Shown here: positions 26,161 through 35,632 of the stretch, piece after piece
How positions within the stretch are numbered: position 1 is the stretch's first letter
Layout: the number at the start of each line of letters is the position of its first letter
NCBI GenBank assembly: GCA_900316555.1
Contig: ONDL01000004.1
Span: 16,911 to 80,910, forward strand
Length of the DNA stretch: 64,000 nucleotides
Reading direction: 5' to 3'
From: an uncultured Eubacteriales bacterium
Lineage (GTDB): Bacteria; Bacillota; Clostridia; Oscillospirales; Acutalibacteraceae
Notes under the pieces: generated by a model
Told to the model about the DNA's origin: nothing
What the model saw: only the letters and a program-made list of their open reading frames with translations
Database searches by the model: none
Translations under genes and position numbers: made by a program

Positions 26161-26189
26161 TTGAAATCAAAATCAACTTGTGATATACT
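26161..26189 (+). promoter_or_regulatory. promoter of the miaB-ymcA-mutS-mutL-miaA block
   Basis: TTGAAA (26161-26166), 17-bp spacer ending in TGA, TATACT (26184-26189), so also an extended -10. Confidence 0.8.
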
Positions 26190-26228
26190 TAATTAGTTAA
26201 TAACTAAAATGGGTTAGGAGGCGTTTAT

Positions 26229-27641
26229 TTGTCTGATAATATTATCGTGGCGGATAAACTGTCTGAAAAACAGCAGGAATATATGGCGCTGATCGCCGAA
26301 ATTATGGAGATTCGCAAGCGAGGCGAAAAACCTCTCGCGTTTATCCGTACATACGGCTGTCAGCAAAATGTTGCGGACAGTGAAAAAATCAAGGGTATGC
26401 TCGCAAGATCGGGCTTTGGCTTTGTCGACGAGCCTGACGACGCGGACTTCATACTCTTTAATACCTGTGCTGTCCGTGAGCACGCCGAGGACAGGGTTTT
26501 CGGCAACGTCGGCGCGCTTAAAAACCTCAAGCGCAGACACCCGCAGATACTTATCGCGCTCTGCGGCTGCATGATGGAACAGGAGCATATCGCAAACCGC
26601 ATCTACCAGAGCTTTCCGTTCGTCGGTCTTGTTTTCGGCACACACTCGCTTCACCATTTTCCCGAGCTGATGTACCATTCTCTCGTCGACGGCAAGAGAA
26701 TATTTGAGCGCGGAAATGACGATAATAAATTATACGAGGGCTTTCCCGTCAGGCGCGACGGCTCGTTCAAGGGCTGGCTGCCTATCATGTACGGCTGCAA
26801 TAACTTCTGCACCTACTGCATCGTGCCTTATGTGCGCGGCAGGGAACGCAGCAGAGAGAAGGATATTATTCTTTCCGAAGCTCGCGACATGATAAGCTCG
26901 GGCTACAAGGATATCACTTTGCTCGGTCAGAACGTCAATTCCTACGGCAAGACCCTGCAGACACCCGTAACCTTTGCTCAGCTCATTTCGGAGATTGACC
27001 AAAACGACGGAGAGTACTGGCTGAGATTCATGACATCGCACCCGAAGGACTGCTCAAAGGAGCTGATTGACGCGATCGCAAACAGCCGCCATATCAGCAA
27101 GCACCTGCACCTGCCGTTCCAGAGCGGTTCCGACAGAATACTCAAGGCGATGCACCGCCGCTACGACAGAAAGAAGTACCTCGAGACCATAGCCTACGCC
27201 AAGGAGAAAATCGACGGCGTATCACTTACAAGCGACATCATCGTCGGCTTCCCGGGAGAGACCTACGAGGACTTCAAGGAAACGCTTTCTCTTATCAGAG
27301 AGGTAGAGTTCACCTCGCTCTTTACCTTCATCTATTCGCCGCGCGTCGGCACTCCCGCCGCGAAGATGGACGACCCCGTTTCCGCCGAGGAAAAGTCCAA
27401 GTGGTTCAGAGAGCTGCTCGACGTTCAGGAGGAAATCGCCGCGAAGCGCTGTTCGTCAATGGTCGGACAGACCGAGCGCGTGCTTATCGAGAGCGAAAAG
27501 GAAAAGACAGGCGAGCTTAACGCGCGCACAAGCGGAAACATCATCGTCGAGCTTGACGGCGACCCGTCATTGATCGGCACATTTCAGAATGTCAAAATTA
27601 CAAAAGCCCGCAACTGGATACTCAAGGGCGAACTTACATAA
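26229..27641 (+). CDS. miaB: tRNA-2-methylthio-N6-dimethylallyladenosine synthase MiaB
   Basis: Two-cluster radical SAM enzyme that adds the methylthio group to i6A37 in tRNAs reading U-starting codons. 470 residues from TTG 26229, with GGAGG at 26217-26221. The N-terminal cluster ligands are C44, C80 and C114; the radical SAM cluster is C190, C194, C197 in YGCNNFCTYC; a C-terminal TRAM domain follows (about 405-468). The partner enzyme MiaA, which makes i6A, is encoded 5 kb downstream in the same direction. Order ymcB(miaB)-ymcA-mutS-mutL is as in Bacillus. Confidence 0.96.
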   Translation: MSDNIIVADKLSEKQQEYMALIAEIMEIRKRGEKPLAFIRTYGCQQNVADSEKIKGMLARSGFGFVDEPDDADFILFNTCAVREHAEDRVFGNVGALKNLKRRHPQILIALCGCMMEQEHIANRIYQSFPFVGLVFGTHSLHHFPELMYHSLVDGKRIFERGNDDNKLYEGFPVRRDGSFKGWLPIMYGCNNFCTYCIVPYVRGRERSREKDIILSEARDMISSGYKDITLLGQNVNSYGKTLQTPVTFAQLISEIDQNDGEYWLRFMTSHPKDCSKELIDAIANSRHISKHLHLPFQSGSDRILKAMHRRYDRKKYLETIAYAKEKIDGVSLTSDIIVGFPGETYEDFKETLSLIREVEFTSLFTFIYSPRVGTPAAKMDDPVSAEEKSKWFRELLDVQEEIAAKRCSSMVGQTERVLIESEKEKTGELNARTSGNIIVELDGDPSLIGTFQNVKITKARNWILKGELT

Positions 27642-27656
27642 ACGGAGGAAAATAAA

Positions 27657-28061
27657 ATGGATACAATCACACTTGCAAGAGAACTCGGCAGAGCGATTCA
27701 GCAGGAGGAATCATACATCAATCTCAAAAACGTTCAGGCTCAGGCCGACGCCGACGCGGAGTTACAGAAGCTCATCGGCGAGTTCAACACAAAGAGAATG
27801 GGCATCAACGAGGAAGCCTCAAAGAAGGACAGAGATCAGCAGAAGCTGACCACCCTCAACAGAGAGATGCGCGAGGTTTACTCAAAGATCATGTCTAACG
27901 AGAACATGATCGCCTACAACGAGGCAAAGGAAGCGTTTGACAAGATCTCAAACCGCGTTACCGCTATCATTCAGCAGTGCATCGACGGCGTTGACCCCGA
28001 GGTCGCGGACTATGCCGAGTCGTGCAGCGGAAGCTGCAGCACCTGCGGCGGCTGCGGCTGA
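27657..28061 (+). CDS. ymcA: YlbF/YmcA family protein with Cys-rich tail
   Basis: 134 residues, mostly helical. In Bacillus, YmcA, YlbF and YaaT form a complex that guides RNase Y and affects competence, biofilm and sporulation. The gene sits exactly where ymcA is in Bacillus (between miaB and mutS). The tail has Cys at 123, 127, 130 and 133 (CSGSCSTCGGC), plus C108; such a cluster could hold an iron-sulfur cluster or zinc, as iron-sulfur clusters were reported in the Bacillus complex. Whether it is the YmcA or YlbF type cannot be settled from one sequence. GGAGG precedes ATG 27657. Confidence 0.85.
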   Translation: MDTITLARELGRAIQQEESYINLKNVQAQADADAELQKLIGEFNTKRMGINEEASKKDRDQQKLTTLNREMREVYSKIMSNENMIAYNEAKEAFDKISNRVTAIIQQCIDGVDPEVADYAESCSGSCSTCGGCG

Positions 28062-28097
28062 TAAGCTGTAATTATTTTCAGAAAGGGAGTGTGAGAA

Positions 28098-30686
28098 ATG
28101 GCGGAGCTTTCTCCGATGATGAAGCAATACTTCGAGATCAAAGAGAAAAACAAGGACTGCATTCTGTTCTATCGTCTCGGCGATTTCTATGAGATGTTCT
28201 ACGAAGACGCGATTCTCGCATCCCGTGAGCTGGAGCTTACCCTCACAGGCAGAGACTGCGGTCAGGAGGAACGCGCGCCGATGTGCGGCGTACCCTTCCA
28301 CAGCTGCGAGGGTTACATAGCAAAGCTCGTTTCAAAGGGCTACAAGGTAGCTATATGTGAGCAGACCGAGGATCCGAAAGCCGCCAAGGGTTTGGTAAAG
28401 CGCGATATTATCCGCGTTATCACTCCCGGCACCGTCATGGAACAGAGTATGCTCGACGAGAGCCGCAACAACTACATCTGCTCGATGTATTCCTCGGATA
28501 AGAAAATCGGTATCTGCTTCTGCGATATTTCTACAGGAGAATTATACGCGACCGATATCTCAGGCAGGGATTACTACAGGATACTGACCAATCAGCTGGC
28601 GTCCTACAGTCCGCGCGAGATACTTTTCGGCGGCGATATTATAAACCTAAAGCAGCTGCCTGAGTTTATCAAGAGCAAGCTGTCCGCCGGAGTCGAAATG
28701 CTCGACGACGATAAATTCGAGCTTTCGCTTTGCCGTGAAACAGTAGAACAGCAGTTTCCCGACGAAATGCACCTGATATCGGACAAGCCCGTTGTGATAA
28801 GCTCTGTCGGCGCGCTGATCAACTACCTGCGCGAGACACAGATGAGCGGTCTTGAGCGCATCAATCACCTTGAGATCTACAACGAAGCGCAGTACATGCG
28901 TCTTGACTACAACACCCAGCGCAACCTCGAGCTGACGCAGACTATGCTCTCGAAAACAAAGCGCGGTTCGCTGCTCTGGGTAATTGACAAGACAAAAACC
29001 GCGATGGGCAAGCGTCTTATCCGCTCGTGGCTTGACCATCCGCTGATGAATATTTCCAAAATCAACAACCGTCAGAGCGCGGTTGAGGAGCTTGTAAACG
29101 ACACCGTGCTGCGGCTGGAGCTTACGGCGACACTGAGCGGTATTTACGACATCGAACGCATTATGACAAAGATTGTCTACGGCTCGGCGAATGCCAGAGA
29201 TTTGCGTTCGCTGTGCTCTGCAATCACTGATCTGCCTCAGATTTCCGATTTGATTTCAGGCTGTCAGTCGTCCTACATGAGAATGATTTATAAGGATCTC
29301 GATTTGCTCGAGGACATTCATTCACTGATTGACAGCGCGATCGTCGACGATCCGCCGTTCTCGGTTCGCGAGGGCGGAATGATCAGAGAGGGTTACAACA
29401 AGGAGCTTGACATTGTCAACAGCGACATGAACAACTCCAAGGATATCCTCTCGCAGATTGAGGCTCAGGAGAGAGAAAAGACCGGTATCCCAAAGCTGAA
29501 AATCGGCTACAACAGGGTTTACGGTTACTTCCTCGAGGTCACCAATTTCTATAAAAATCTGGTGCCCGATACATACATTCGCAAACAAACCCTGACCGGC
29601 AGCGAGCGTTACATAACTCCCGACCTAAAGGATTTGGAGAGCCGTATTCTCGGAGCGAAGGACAGAGCAATTGCGATGGAATATACGCTCTTCGAGACTA
29701 TTCGCACGACCGTTTCCGATAATCTCGAGAGGATCCAGAACACCGCTAAGGCGTTGGCAACTTTAGACGCTCTGACATCTCTGGCGAATGTCGCTTCGGA
29801 CAACCGATACGTCAGACCCGAGGTCAACCAGTCCACCGCGATCGTGATCAAGGACTCGCGCCACCCTGTGGTTGAGCTGCTGCTCAGGGACTCCTCATTC
29901 GTTCCTAACGACGTAAATCTAGACACAAAGGGTGAGAGGGTAGACATCATAACAGGCCCGAACATGGCTGGTAAGTCTACCTACATGCGGCAGATCGCGC
30001 TGATTGTCCTTATGGCTCAGATGGGCAGCTTCGTGCCCGCGTCATCTGCAAAGATCGGCATTGTCGACAGCATTTTCACCCGTGTGGGCGCGTCAGACGA
30101 CCTCGCATCGGGACAATCGACATTTATGGTTGAGATGAATGAGGTCGCCAACATCGTAAAGAACGCGACTTCAAAGAGCCTTCTGATTCTCGACGAGATC
30201 GGACGCGGCACCTCGACCTTTGACGGCATGAGCATCGCGAGAGCGGTTCTCGAGTACTGCGCCGACAAGAAAAAGCTCGGCGCCAAAACGCTCTTCGCAA
30301 CTCACTATCACGAGCTCAGCGTTATGGAGCAGCTTCTCGACGGCGTCAAAAACTACAGCATTGCCGTCAAGAAACGCGGCGACGACATAACCTTCCTGCG
30401 CAGGATTGTTCCCGGCGGCGCTGACGACAGCTACGGCATTGAGGTAGCAAAGCTCGCGGGCGTACCAAACACGATCATCAACCGCGCGAAGGAGATCCTC
30501 GCCGACCTCGAGAGCGGCAAGGCTGAAACCATTATCGAGAAGGTCAACGTAAACGAGGACACTCAGCTCTCGCTTATGGGAGTTGCTTCAAGTCCCGTTA
30601 TCGACAAGCTAAAGTCGGTCGACCTGAACACACTTACGCCTATAGAGGCGATGAATTTACTTTACGAATTAAAGAACATGATATAG
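28098..30686 (+). CDS. mutS: DNA mismatch repair protein MutS
   Basis: Recognises mismatches and signals to MutL. 862 residues. The N-terminal mismatch-binding domain has GDFYEMFYEDA (the FYE motif, near residues 28-38), with connector, lever and clamp domains after it; Walker A GPNMAGKST starts at 620, Walker B is LILDEIGRGTSTFDG, and the dimerisation segment THYHELSVME follows. GAAAGGGAG precedes ATG 28098. mutL follows 16 bases later. Confidence 0.97.
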   Translation: MAELSPMMKQYFEIKEKNKDCILFYRLGDFYEMFYEDAILASRELELTLTGRDCGQEERAPMCGVPFHSCEGYIAKLVSKGYKVAICEQTEDPKAAKGLVKRDIIRVITPGTVMEQSMLDESRNNYICSMYSSDKKIGICFCDISTGELYATDISGRDYYRILTNQLASYSPREILFGGDIINLKQLPEFIKSKLSAGVEMLDDDKFELSLCRETVEQQFPDEMHLISDKPVVISSVGALINYLRETQMSGLERINHLEIYNEAQYMRLDYNTQRNLELTQTMLSKTKRGSLLWVIDKTKTAMGKRLIRSWLDHPLMNISKINNRQSAVEELVNDTVLRLELTATLSGIYDIERIMTKIVYGSANARDLRSLCSAITDLPQISDLISGCQSSYMRMIYKDLDLLEDIHSLIDSAIVDDPPFSVREGGMIREGYNKELDIVNSDMNNSKDILSQIEAQEREKTGIPKLKIGYNRVYGYFLEVTNFYKNLVPDTYIRKQTLTGSERYITPDLKDLESRILGAKDRAIAMEYTLFETIRTTVSDNLERIQNTAKALATLDALTSLANVASDNRYVRPEVNQSTAIVIKDSRHPVVELLLRDSSFVPNDVNLDTKGERVDIITGPNMAGKSTYMRQIALIVLMAQMGSFVPASSAKIGIVDSIFTRVGASDDLASGQSTFMVEMNEVANIVKNATSKSLLILDEIGRGTSTFDGMSIARAVLEYCADKKKLGAKTLFATHYHELSVMEQLLDGVKNYSIAVKKRGDDITFLRRIVPGGADDSYGIEVAKLAGVPNTIINRAKEILADLESGKAETIIEKVNVNEDTQLSLMGVASSPVIDKLKSVDLNTLTPIEAMNLLYELKNMI

Positions 30687-30702
30687 AACGGAGGTGACTG
30701 CA

Positions 30703-32697
30703 TTGGGAGTTATTAATGTGCTCGATAAGCACGTAGCCGAGCTGATTGCGGCGGGTGAGGTCGTTGAAAGACCCGCGTCCGTAATCAAGGAGCTCGTCGA
30801 AAACGCGATTGACGCCGGTGCGAAGCACATTACCGTCGAGATCAAAAACGGCGGCACTACCTTTATGCGTGTCACCGACGACGGCTGCGGATTTCTGCGC
30901 GAGGACGTAAAGCTCGCCTTTCTCCGTCACGCCACCAGCAAGGTCAGAGAACAGGACGACCTTGACCACATAGCGACTCTCGGATTCCGCGGCGAGGCTC
31001 TCGCATCAATCAGCGCGGTCTCCCGTTTGCAGCTGATTACAAAAAGCGCGAAGGAGGACACCGGTACCTCGTACATTATCGAGGGCGGCGAGGAAAAGTC
31101 CTTTGACGACGCGGGCTGTCCTGTCGGCACGACCTTTGTTATCAGGGACTTGTTCTATAACATACCCGCGCGCGCTAAGTTTCTCAAAAAGGACGTTTCC
31201 GAGGGCAACACTGTTTCGAATATTGTTGACAAGACCGCGCTCTCGCACCCCGAGATAGCATTCACCTTTGTCCGCGACGGCAAACAGGCGCTGAAAACCT
31301 TCGGCGACGGCAAGCTGCTCTCGGCAATCTACGCGGTGTTCGGCAGGGAATTCGCGACAAGCCTGATTCCCGTTGACTATCAGCTCGACGGCATCACGGT
31401 TTCGGGATATGTTTCAAAGCCCGTCAACTCCCGCCCGAACCGCAATATGCAGAATTTCTTCATCAACGGCAGATATGTCAAGTCGCGCACGGCTATGGCG
31501 GCTTTAGAGGAGGCGTTCAAGGGCTCGATTATGGTCGGAAAGTTTCCGTCCTGCGTGCTCAATCTCTCCTTGCCGTTTGAAGCGATCGACGTCAACGTTC
31601 ACCCCTCAAAAATCGAGGTGCGTTTCATAAACGAGCGTCCTGTTTTCGATGCGGTTTACCATGCCGCAAAGTCCGCTCTGCTCAGGCACGACGACAGAAA
31701 GCAGGCGCATTTCAAGGACGATTCGGCTCTCCGCGAGATACGCCGCAGCAGCACCTTCAATAACGCTCAGGCGGTTTTCAGAAAGCCCGGGCCGCCGAAG
31801 GTACAGCCGCAGATTAAGCCGAAGGACGAATTCAATCCGTTCAGTGATATCGAATTCTCCAAACCGAATCCAAAACCCAAGCTGCAGCCGCTTGACGATC
31901 TGCATTTAACTGACAAGAAAAAACCGTTTGATGTGTATTCAAAGCAGGCTGTCAAAAACACAAAGCGCGAGGAAAGCTACTCAAAGCCCCGGAATCAGCC
32001 TTTGCCGCTGATTCAGAAGCCCGACACACCAAAGCCTGCTGTCATTGCCGACAAGCCGAAGGCTGAGGAAATCGTCGTTACAGAGAAGCCCAACAGCGAG
32101 CCTGTCGTTCTGTATGAGCAGCAAAAGGACGAGCTGAAATACGTCGGCGAGCTTTTTGATACATATATCATCGTTGAAAAGAACCAAAAGGAAATGCTGC
32201 TTATTGACAAGCACGCGGCTCACGAGAGGATCATTTACGAGAAGCTCAAGGCTGAGAAGGCAGGTTCGTCGGCACAGCTTTTGCTAACGCCGATCACCGT
32301 CACCCTCGGAAAGAGCGAGTACGACGCTGCGATAAATCATCTTGATATGTTCTCAGACTGCTCGTTCGAGGTCGAGGACTTCGGAAACAGCACGCTTCTT
32401 GTCCGCAGCGCTCCGCAGTACATTGAAGCCGCTGAGGTCGCAGACTGTATCACTGAGATGGCTGACTACATCTCGATGGGCAAGAATGACATCTTTACCG
32501 AAAAGATGGACTGGTTCTATCACAACGTCGCCTGCCGCAGCGCGATCAAGGCAGGTCACAAGAACTCCGCTCAGGAGCTTATCGATATCGTAAAGACTCT
32601 TGAGGAAAATCCGCAGATAAGGTACTGTCCGCACGGCAGACCGATCTGTATTGTTATGAAAAAAAGCGAGATTGAAAGACAATTTGGCAGGGCGTGA
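30703..32697 (+). CDS. mutL: DNA mismatch repair protein MutL
   Basis: ATPase and nicking endonuclease acting after MutS. I place the start at TTG 30703, 8 bases after GGAGG (30690-30694); GTG 30694 overlaps that site. 664 residues. GHKL ATPase: ELVENAIDAGA, DDGCGF, HATSK and GFRGEALASI. A long proline/lysine-rich linker (about 350-475) joins the C-terminal endonuclease, whose metal motif reads DKHAAHERIIYE (502-513; commonly DQHA), with CPHGRP and FGR at the end. The presence of this motif implies a nicking MutL, as in organisms lacking MutH. Confidence 0.96.
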   Translation: MGVINVLDKHVAELIAAGEVVERPASVIKELVENAIDAGAKHITVEIKNGGTTFMRVTDDGCGFLREDVKLAFLRHATSKVREQDDLDHIATLGFRGEALASISAVSRLQLITKSAKEDTGTSYIIEGGEEKSFDDAGCPVGTTFVIRDLFYNIPARAKFLKKDVSEGNTVSNIVDKTALSHPEIAFTFVRDGKQALKTFGDGKLLSAIYAVFGREFATSLIPVDYQLDGITVSGYVSKPVNSRPNRNMQNFFINGRYVKSRTAMAALEEAFKGSIMVGKFPSCVLNLSLPFEAIDVNVHPSKIEVRFINERPVFDAVYHAAKSALLRHDDRKQAHFKDDSALREIRRSSTFNNAQAVFRKPGPPKVQPQIKPKDEFNPFSDIEFSKPNPKPKLQPLDDLHLTDKKKPFDVYSKQAVKNTKREESYSKPRNQPLPLIQKPDTPKPAVIADKPKAEEIVVTEKPNSEPVVLYEQQKDELKYVGELFDTYIIVEKNQKEMLLIDKHAAHERIIYEKLKAEKAGSSAQLLLTPITVTLGKSEYDAAINHLDMFSDCSFEVEDFGNSTLLVRSAPQYIEAAEVADCITEMADYISMGKNDIFTEKMDWFYHNVACRSAIKAGHKNSAQELIDIVKTLEENPQIRYCPHGRPICIVMKKSEIERQFGRA

Positions 32698-32701
32698 TAT
32701 T

Positions 32702-33649
32702 TTGAGTGAAAAACAGAAAATCATCTCCGTAGTCGGGCCGACTGCCTCGGGCAAGACACGTCTTGCGGTCGAGCTTGCCAAAATCTTTGACGGCGAGGTT
32801 ATCTCCGCCGACTCCATGCAGATATATCAGGGCATGAAGATCGCCACCGCAAAGCCCGACAAAGCCGAAATGCAGGGAATTCCGCACCACCTGATGGATT
32901 TCCTGCCGTCCGACAAAAGCTACTCCGTCGCGATGTTCACAGACGACGCAAAGCGATGTATCACGGATATTTCCTCGAGAGGGAAGCTCCCGCTACTGGC
33001 AGGCGGTACGGGCTTATACGTCGACTCTCTGCTCCGGAATATAAAATTCAGCGAAGAGGAACGCGACGAAAAGCTAAGCCGCGAGCTTTGGCAGAAGTAT
33101 GAGGAAGAGGGCATAGATTCGCTGCTGCAAAAGCTCAGCGCGATTGACCCGCCGTCATATGAGCGGCTTAAGGAAGGCAGAAACCCAAAGCGCATTATCC
33201 GCGCAATTGAGTTCTTTTACACCACGGGCAAAACCATTACCGAACAAAACGAGATGTCAAGGCTTGAAGAATCACCCTATGACGCGATAAAGATAGGTCT
33301 GGGCTTTCTCGACCGCGGGAAGCTGTATGAAAGGATCAACCTCAGGGTCGACCTGATGCTCCGGAACGGACTGCTCGAGGAAGCGCGTCAGGTGCTCGGT
33401 TCAGAGCTTAGTCAAACCTCTGTAAAGGCAATAGGCTACAAGGAGCTTATGCCGTACTTTGAAGGCGAACAGAGCCTTGAGGAATGTATAGAAAAGCTGA
33501 AACGCGAAACCAGACGCTACGCAAAACGCCAGCTCACCTGGTTCAAACGAGATAAGGAAATCAATTGGCTGTATGTAGACGAAGAGCCGAACTTTGAGGC
33601 GCTTCTCGATAAAGCCGTTCAAATTATAAAAGGAAGGTTATATGGATAA
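32702..33649 (+). CDS. miaA: tRNA dimethylallyltransferase MiaA
   Basis: Transfers dimethylallyl to A37 of tRNA, making the substrate for MiaB. The start is taken as TTG 32702 (315 residues), with AGGGCGTGA just upstream; a TTG at 32672 would overlap mutL by 26 bases. P-loop GPTASGKT at 12-19, DSMQIYQGMKIATAKP at 37-52, GGTGLYVDSLL and the C-terminal RRYAKRQLTWF are typical. It follows mutL as in many Firmicutes. Stop overlaps the next start. Confidence 0.95.
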   Translation: MSEKQKIISVVGPTASGKTRLAVELAKIFDGEVISADSMQIYQGMKIATAKPDKAEMQGIPHHLMDFLPSDKSYSVAMFTDDAKRCITDISSRGKLPLLAGGTGLYVDSLLRNIKFSEEERDEKLSRELWQKYEEEGIDSLLQKLSAIDPPSYERLKEGRNPKRIIRAIEFFYTTGKTITEQNEMSRLEESPYDAIKIGLGFLDRGKLYERINLRVDLMLRNGLLEEARQVLGSELSQTSVKAIGYKELMPYFEGEQSLEECIEKLKRETRRYAKRQLTWFKRDKEINWLYVDEEPNFEALLDKAVQIIKGRLYG

Positions 33650-34925
33650 GCTACTGTTCAAACGCATACTTGTCGCGGCGCTCACCTTGCTTGCGGTTGT
33701 ATACGTTGCGTATCTGTTAATCAGCGCGAATTTTGACATGTATCCCACCGAAAACGCGGTGCAGACCACAGTAACCGACAAAATCTATTCCAATGCGTTC
33801 ATCATCCGCGATGAGAACCTGATTGAAAACACCGCTCAGGGCGTGCTTTCGTACTCAGTCGCGAACGGCGAGGCTGTTAACGCTAACGGAGAAATAGCAA
33901 AGGTGTACGCGAACGCTGAGGACGCGCTTGCCCACAGCACCGCAGAAGCGCTCCAGAAAAAGAAGGAATCGCTCGAGTATATCCAGAAGAATACGATCTC
34001 GGGTACGATGAACATTGATATTATCAACAACAATATCAAGAACAAGCTGATCAACTATCTCGACGATACAAACAACGGAAATATCAGCAAGACCGCGACC
34101 GACGCGGATACTCTTCTGACCTATATCAACCAGCGCATGCTCTACACCGGAAAGATCGAAAACTTCAACGAGGAAATCGCCTCTCTTTCCGAGCAGATAA
34201 GCACTCTCAATAACAGCGCAGGAAACAGCAAGGGTTCGATTAAGACGACAAAGGCGGGATATTTCACCGAGTTCTGCGACGGCTATGAAAAGACCTTCAG
34301 CTACGACGATATCGACAAGCTGACCCTTGACGATCTGAATAACGCAAAAAAAGGCTCAGTTCCCGACAATACCGCCGGAAAGGTTATCGGCAACGTAAAG
34401 TGGTACGTAGCCTGCGAGGTAAATTCCGACCAGGCAGCGAGCCTGAATATCTGGGACAGTGCGGTAACGGTGCTGTTCTCGGAAGCTTCGTCGGAAGCGA
34501 TTCCCGCCGAGATTTACAAGGTCTCGCAGCCAGAGAAGGACGGAAACGCCCTTGTTATTCTCCGCTGCGACTACATGGACGACGGTATTCTCGAGGCAAG
34601 ACAGGAGCCTATCGAAATCGGAATGGGTACATACACGGGTCTGCGTGTAAGCAAGCGCGCTATTCACGACGACTTCGTAACAAAGACCACATACGACGAC
34701 AACGACAATCCGCACAAGGAAGAAAAGAAGGTTCAGGGCGTATACGTTCTCTACGGCAGCGAGGTTCAGTTCAAGCAGATCTCTATTCTCTACGCGGACG
34801 AGGATTATGTAATCTGCGACCCCAGCCCCGAGGAAGGCATTCTCTTAAACGGCAGCACAATTTCACTTTATGACAAGGTAATCGTGAAAGGAGACGATTT
34901 GTATGACGGCAAGGTCATTCACTGA
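33642..34925 (+). CDS. HlyD-like membrane-anchored protein of unknown function
   Basis: 427 residues. One N-terminal membrane helix (about 8-29), then an outer domain: half of a lipoyl-like barrel (near 55-90, with GVLSYSVANGEAV), a helical hairpin or coiled coil (about 92-195), and a beta-rich C-terminal part (about 205-427) with RVSKRAIHDD and GVYVLYGSEVQFKQISILY as in adaptor proteins of the HlyD type. AGGAAGG precedes the ATG. No ABC transporter or efflux partner is nearby; instead it is bound to the division cluster ylmE-sepF-ylmH-divIVA. Similar genes occur upstream of ylmE in other Clostridia, as far as I recall. A cell-envelope role near the septum is a guess. Confidence 0.75.
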   Translation: MDKLLFKRILVAALTLLAVVYVAYLLISANFDMYPTENAVQTTVTDKIYSNAFIIRDENLIENTAQGVLSYSVANGEAVNANGEIAKVYANAEDALAHSTAEALQKKKESLEYIQKNTISGTMNIDIINNNIKNKLINYLDDTNNGNISKTATDADTLLTYINQRMLYTGKIENFNEEIASLSEQISTLNNSAGNSKGSIKTTKAGYFTEFCDGYEKTFSYDDIDKLTLDDLNNAKKGSVPDNTAGKVIGNVKWYVACEVNSDQAASLNIWDSAVTVLFSEASSEAIPAEIYKVSQPEKDGNALVILRCDYMDDGILEARQEPIEIGMGTYTGLRVSKRAIHDDFVTKTTYDDNDNPHKEEKKVQGVYVLYGSEVQFKQISILYADEDYVICDPSPEEGILLNGSTISLYDKVIVKGDDLYDGKVIH

Positions 34926-35616
34926 TGTAGAATATAATTACAAAAAAATAAACGAGGATATCGCCGAGGCGGCTCAGAAGGTCGGAAAAAAGAGAGAGGA
35001 TATCACCTTTCTCGCGGCAACCAAGACCGTAGACGCCGCTACGATCAACCATGCGATTTCTCTCGGACTTGACCATATCGGCGAGAACAGGGTACAGGAG
35101 CTGCTCTCAAAATACGAGGACTACGATCTTGACAACTGTTCGCTGCAGTTCATCGGTCATTTGCAGACAAACAAGGTTCGGCAGATCGTCGGCAAGGTCG
35201 ATCTGATCCAGTCGGTCGACTCAGTGAAGCTCGCAAAGGAAATTGCCGCGCAGTCACTGAAAAGAAATATCACGACGAACATTCTCGTCGAGGTCAATAT
35301 CGGCAGGGAAGAGAACAAATCGGGCGTTTTTGAGGAAAACCTCGAGGAATTGCTCGCCCAAATCGCGGGATTTGATGGAATTTCTGTACAAGGTTTGATG
35401 ACAATTCCGCCAATTTGTGATAATAAACATAAAATTTCTGAATATTTTAATAAAATGCACAACTTATTTATTGACATATCGCAAAAAAAATTAGATAATA
35501 TAAATATGCATATTCTTTCAATGGGTATGTCTGACGATTACCGCGAGGCTATCCTTGCGGGCGCAACTATGGTTAGAATAGGATCGGCGCTTTTCGGCGC
35601 AAGAAACTATACATAA
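34903..35616 (+). CDS. ylmE: PLP homeostasis protein YggS/YlmE
   Basis: PLP-binding protein of the PROSC family that buffers pyridoxal phosphate; no known enzymatic activity. 237 residues; PLP lysine K41 in LAATKTVDA; further signatures ENRVQELLSKY, HFIGHLQ-like FIGHLQTNK, and SMGMSDDYREAI with a C-terminal RIGSALFGAR. Starts 23 bases before the end of the HlyD-like gene with AAAGGAG upstream. Bases 35371-35525 are strikingly A/T-rich compared with the rest of the gene and hold a strong internal promoter. It is in the Bacillus-like ylmE-sepF-ylmH-divIVA cluster. Confidence 0.95.
   Translation: MTARSFTDVEYNYKKINEDIAEAAQKVGKKREDITFLAATKTVDAATINHAISLGLDHIGENRVQELLSKYEDYDLDNCSLQFIGHLQTNKVRQIVGKVDLIQSVDSVKLAKEIAAQSLKRNITTNILVEVNIGREENKSGVFEENLEELLAQIAGFDGISVQGLMTIPPICDNKHKISEYFNKMHNLFIDISQKKLDNINMHILSMGMSDDYREAILAGATMVRIGSALFGARNYT
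35471..35499 (+). promoter_or_regulatory. strong internal promoter in ylmE, ahead of sepF
   Basis: TTGACA (35471-35476), 17-bp spacer that includes an A8 run, and GATAAT (35494-35499). It lies in an A/T-rich patch inside ylmE and is about 135 bases before sepF. Activity not shown. Confidence 0.6.
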
Positions 35617-35632
35617 TTAGGAGGAAATAGAA

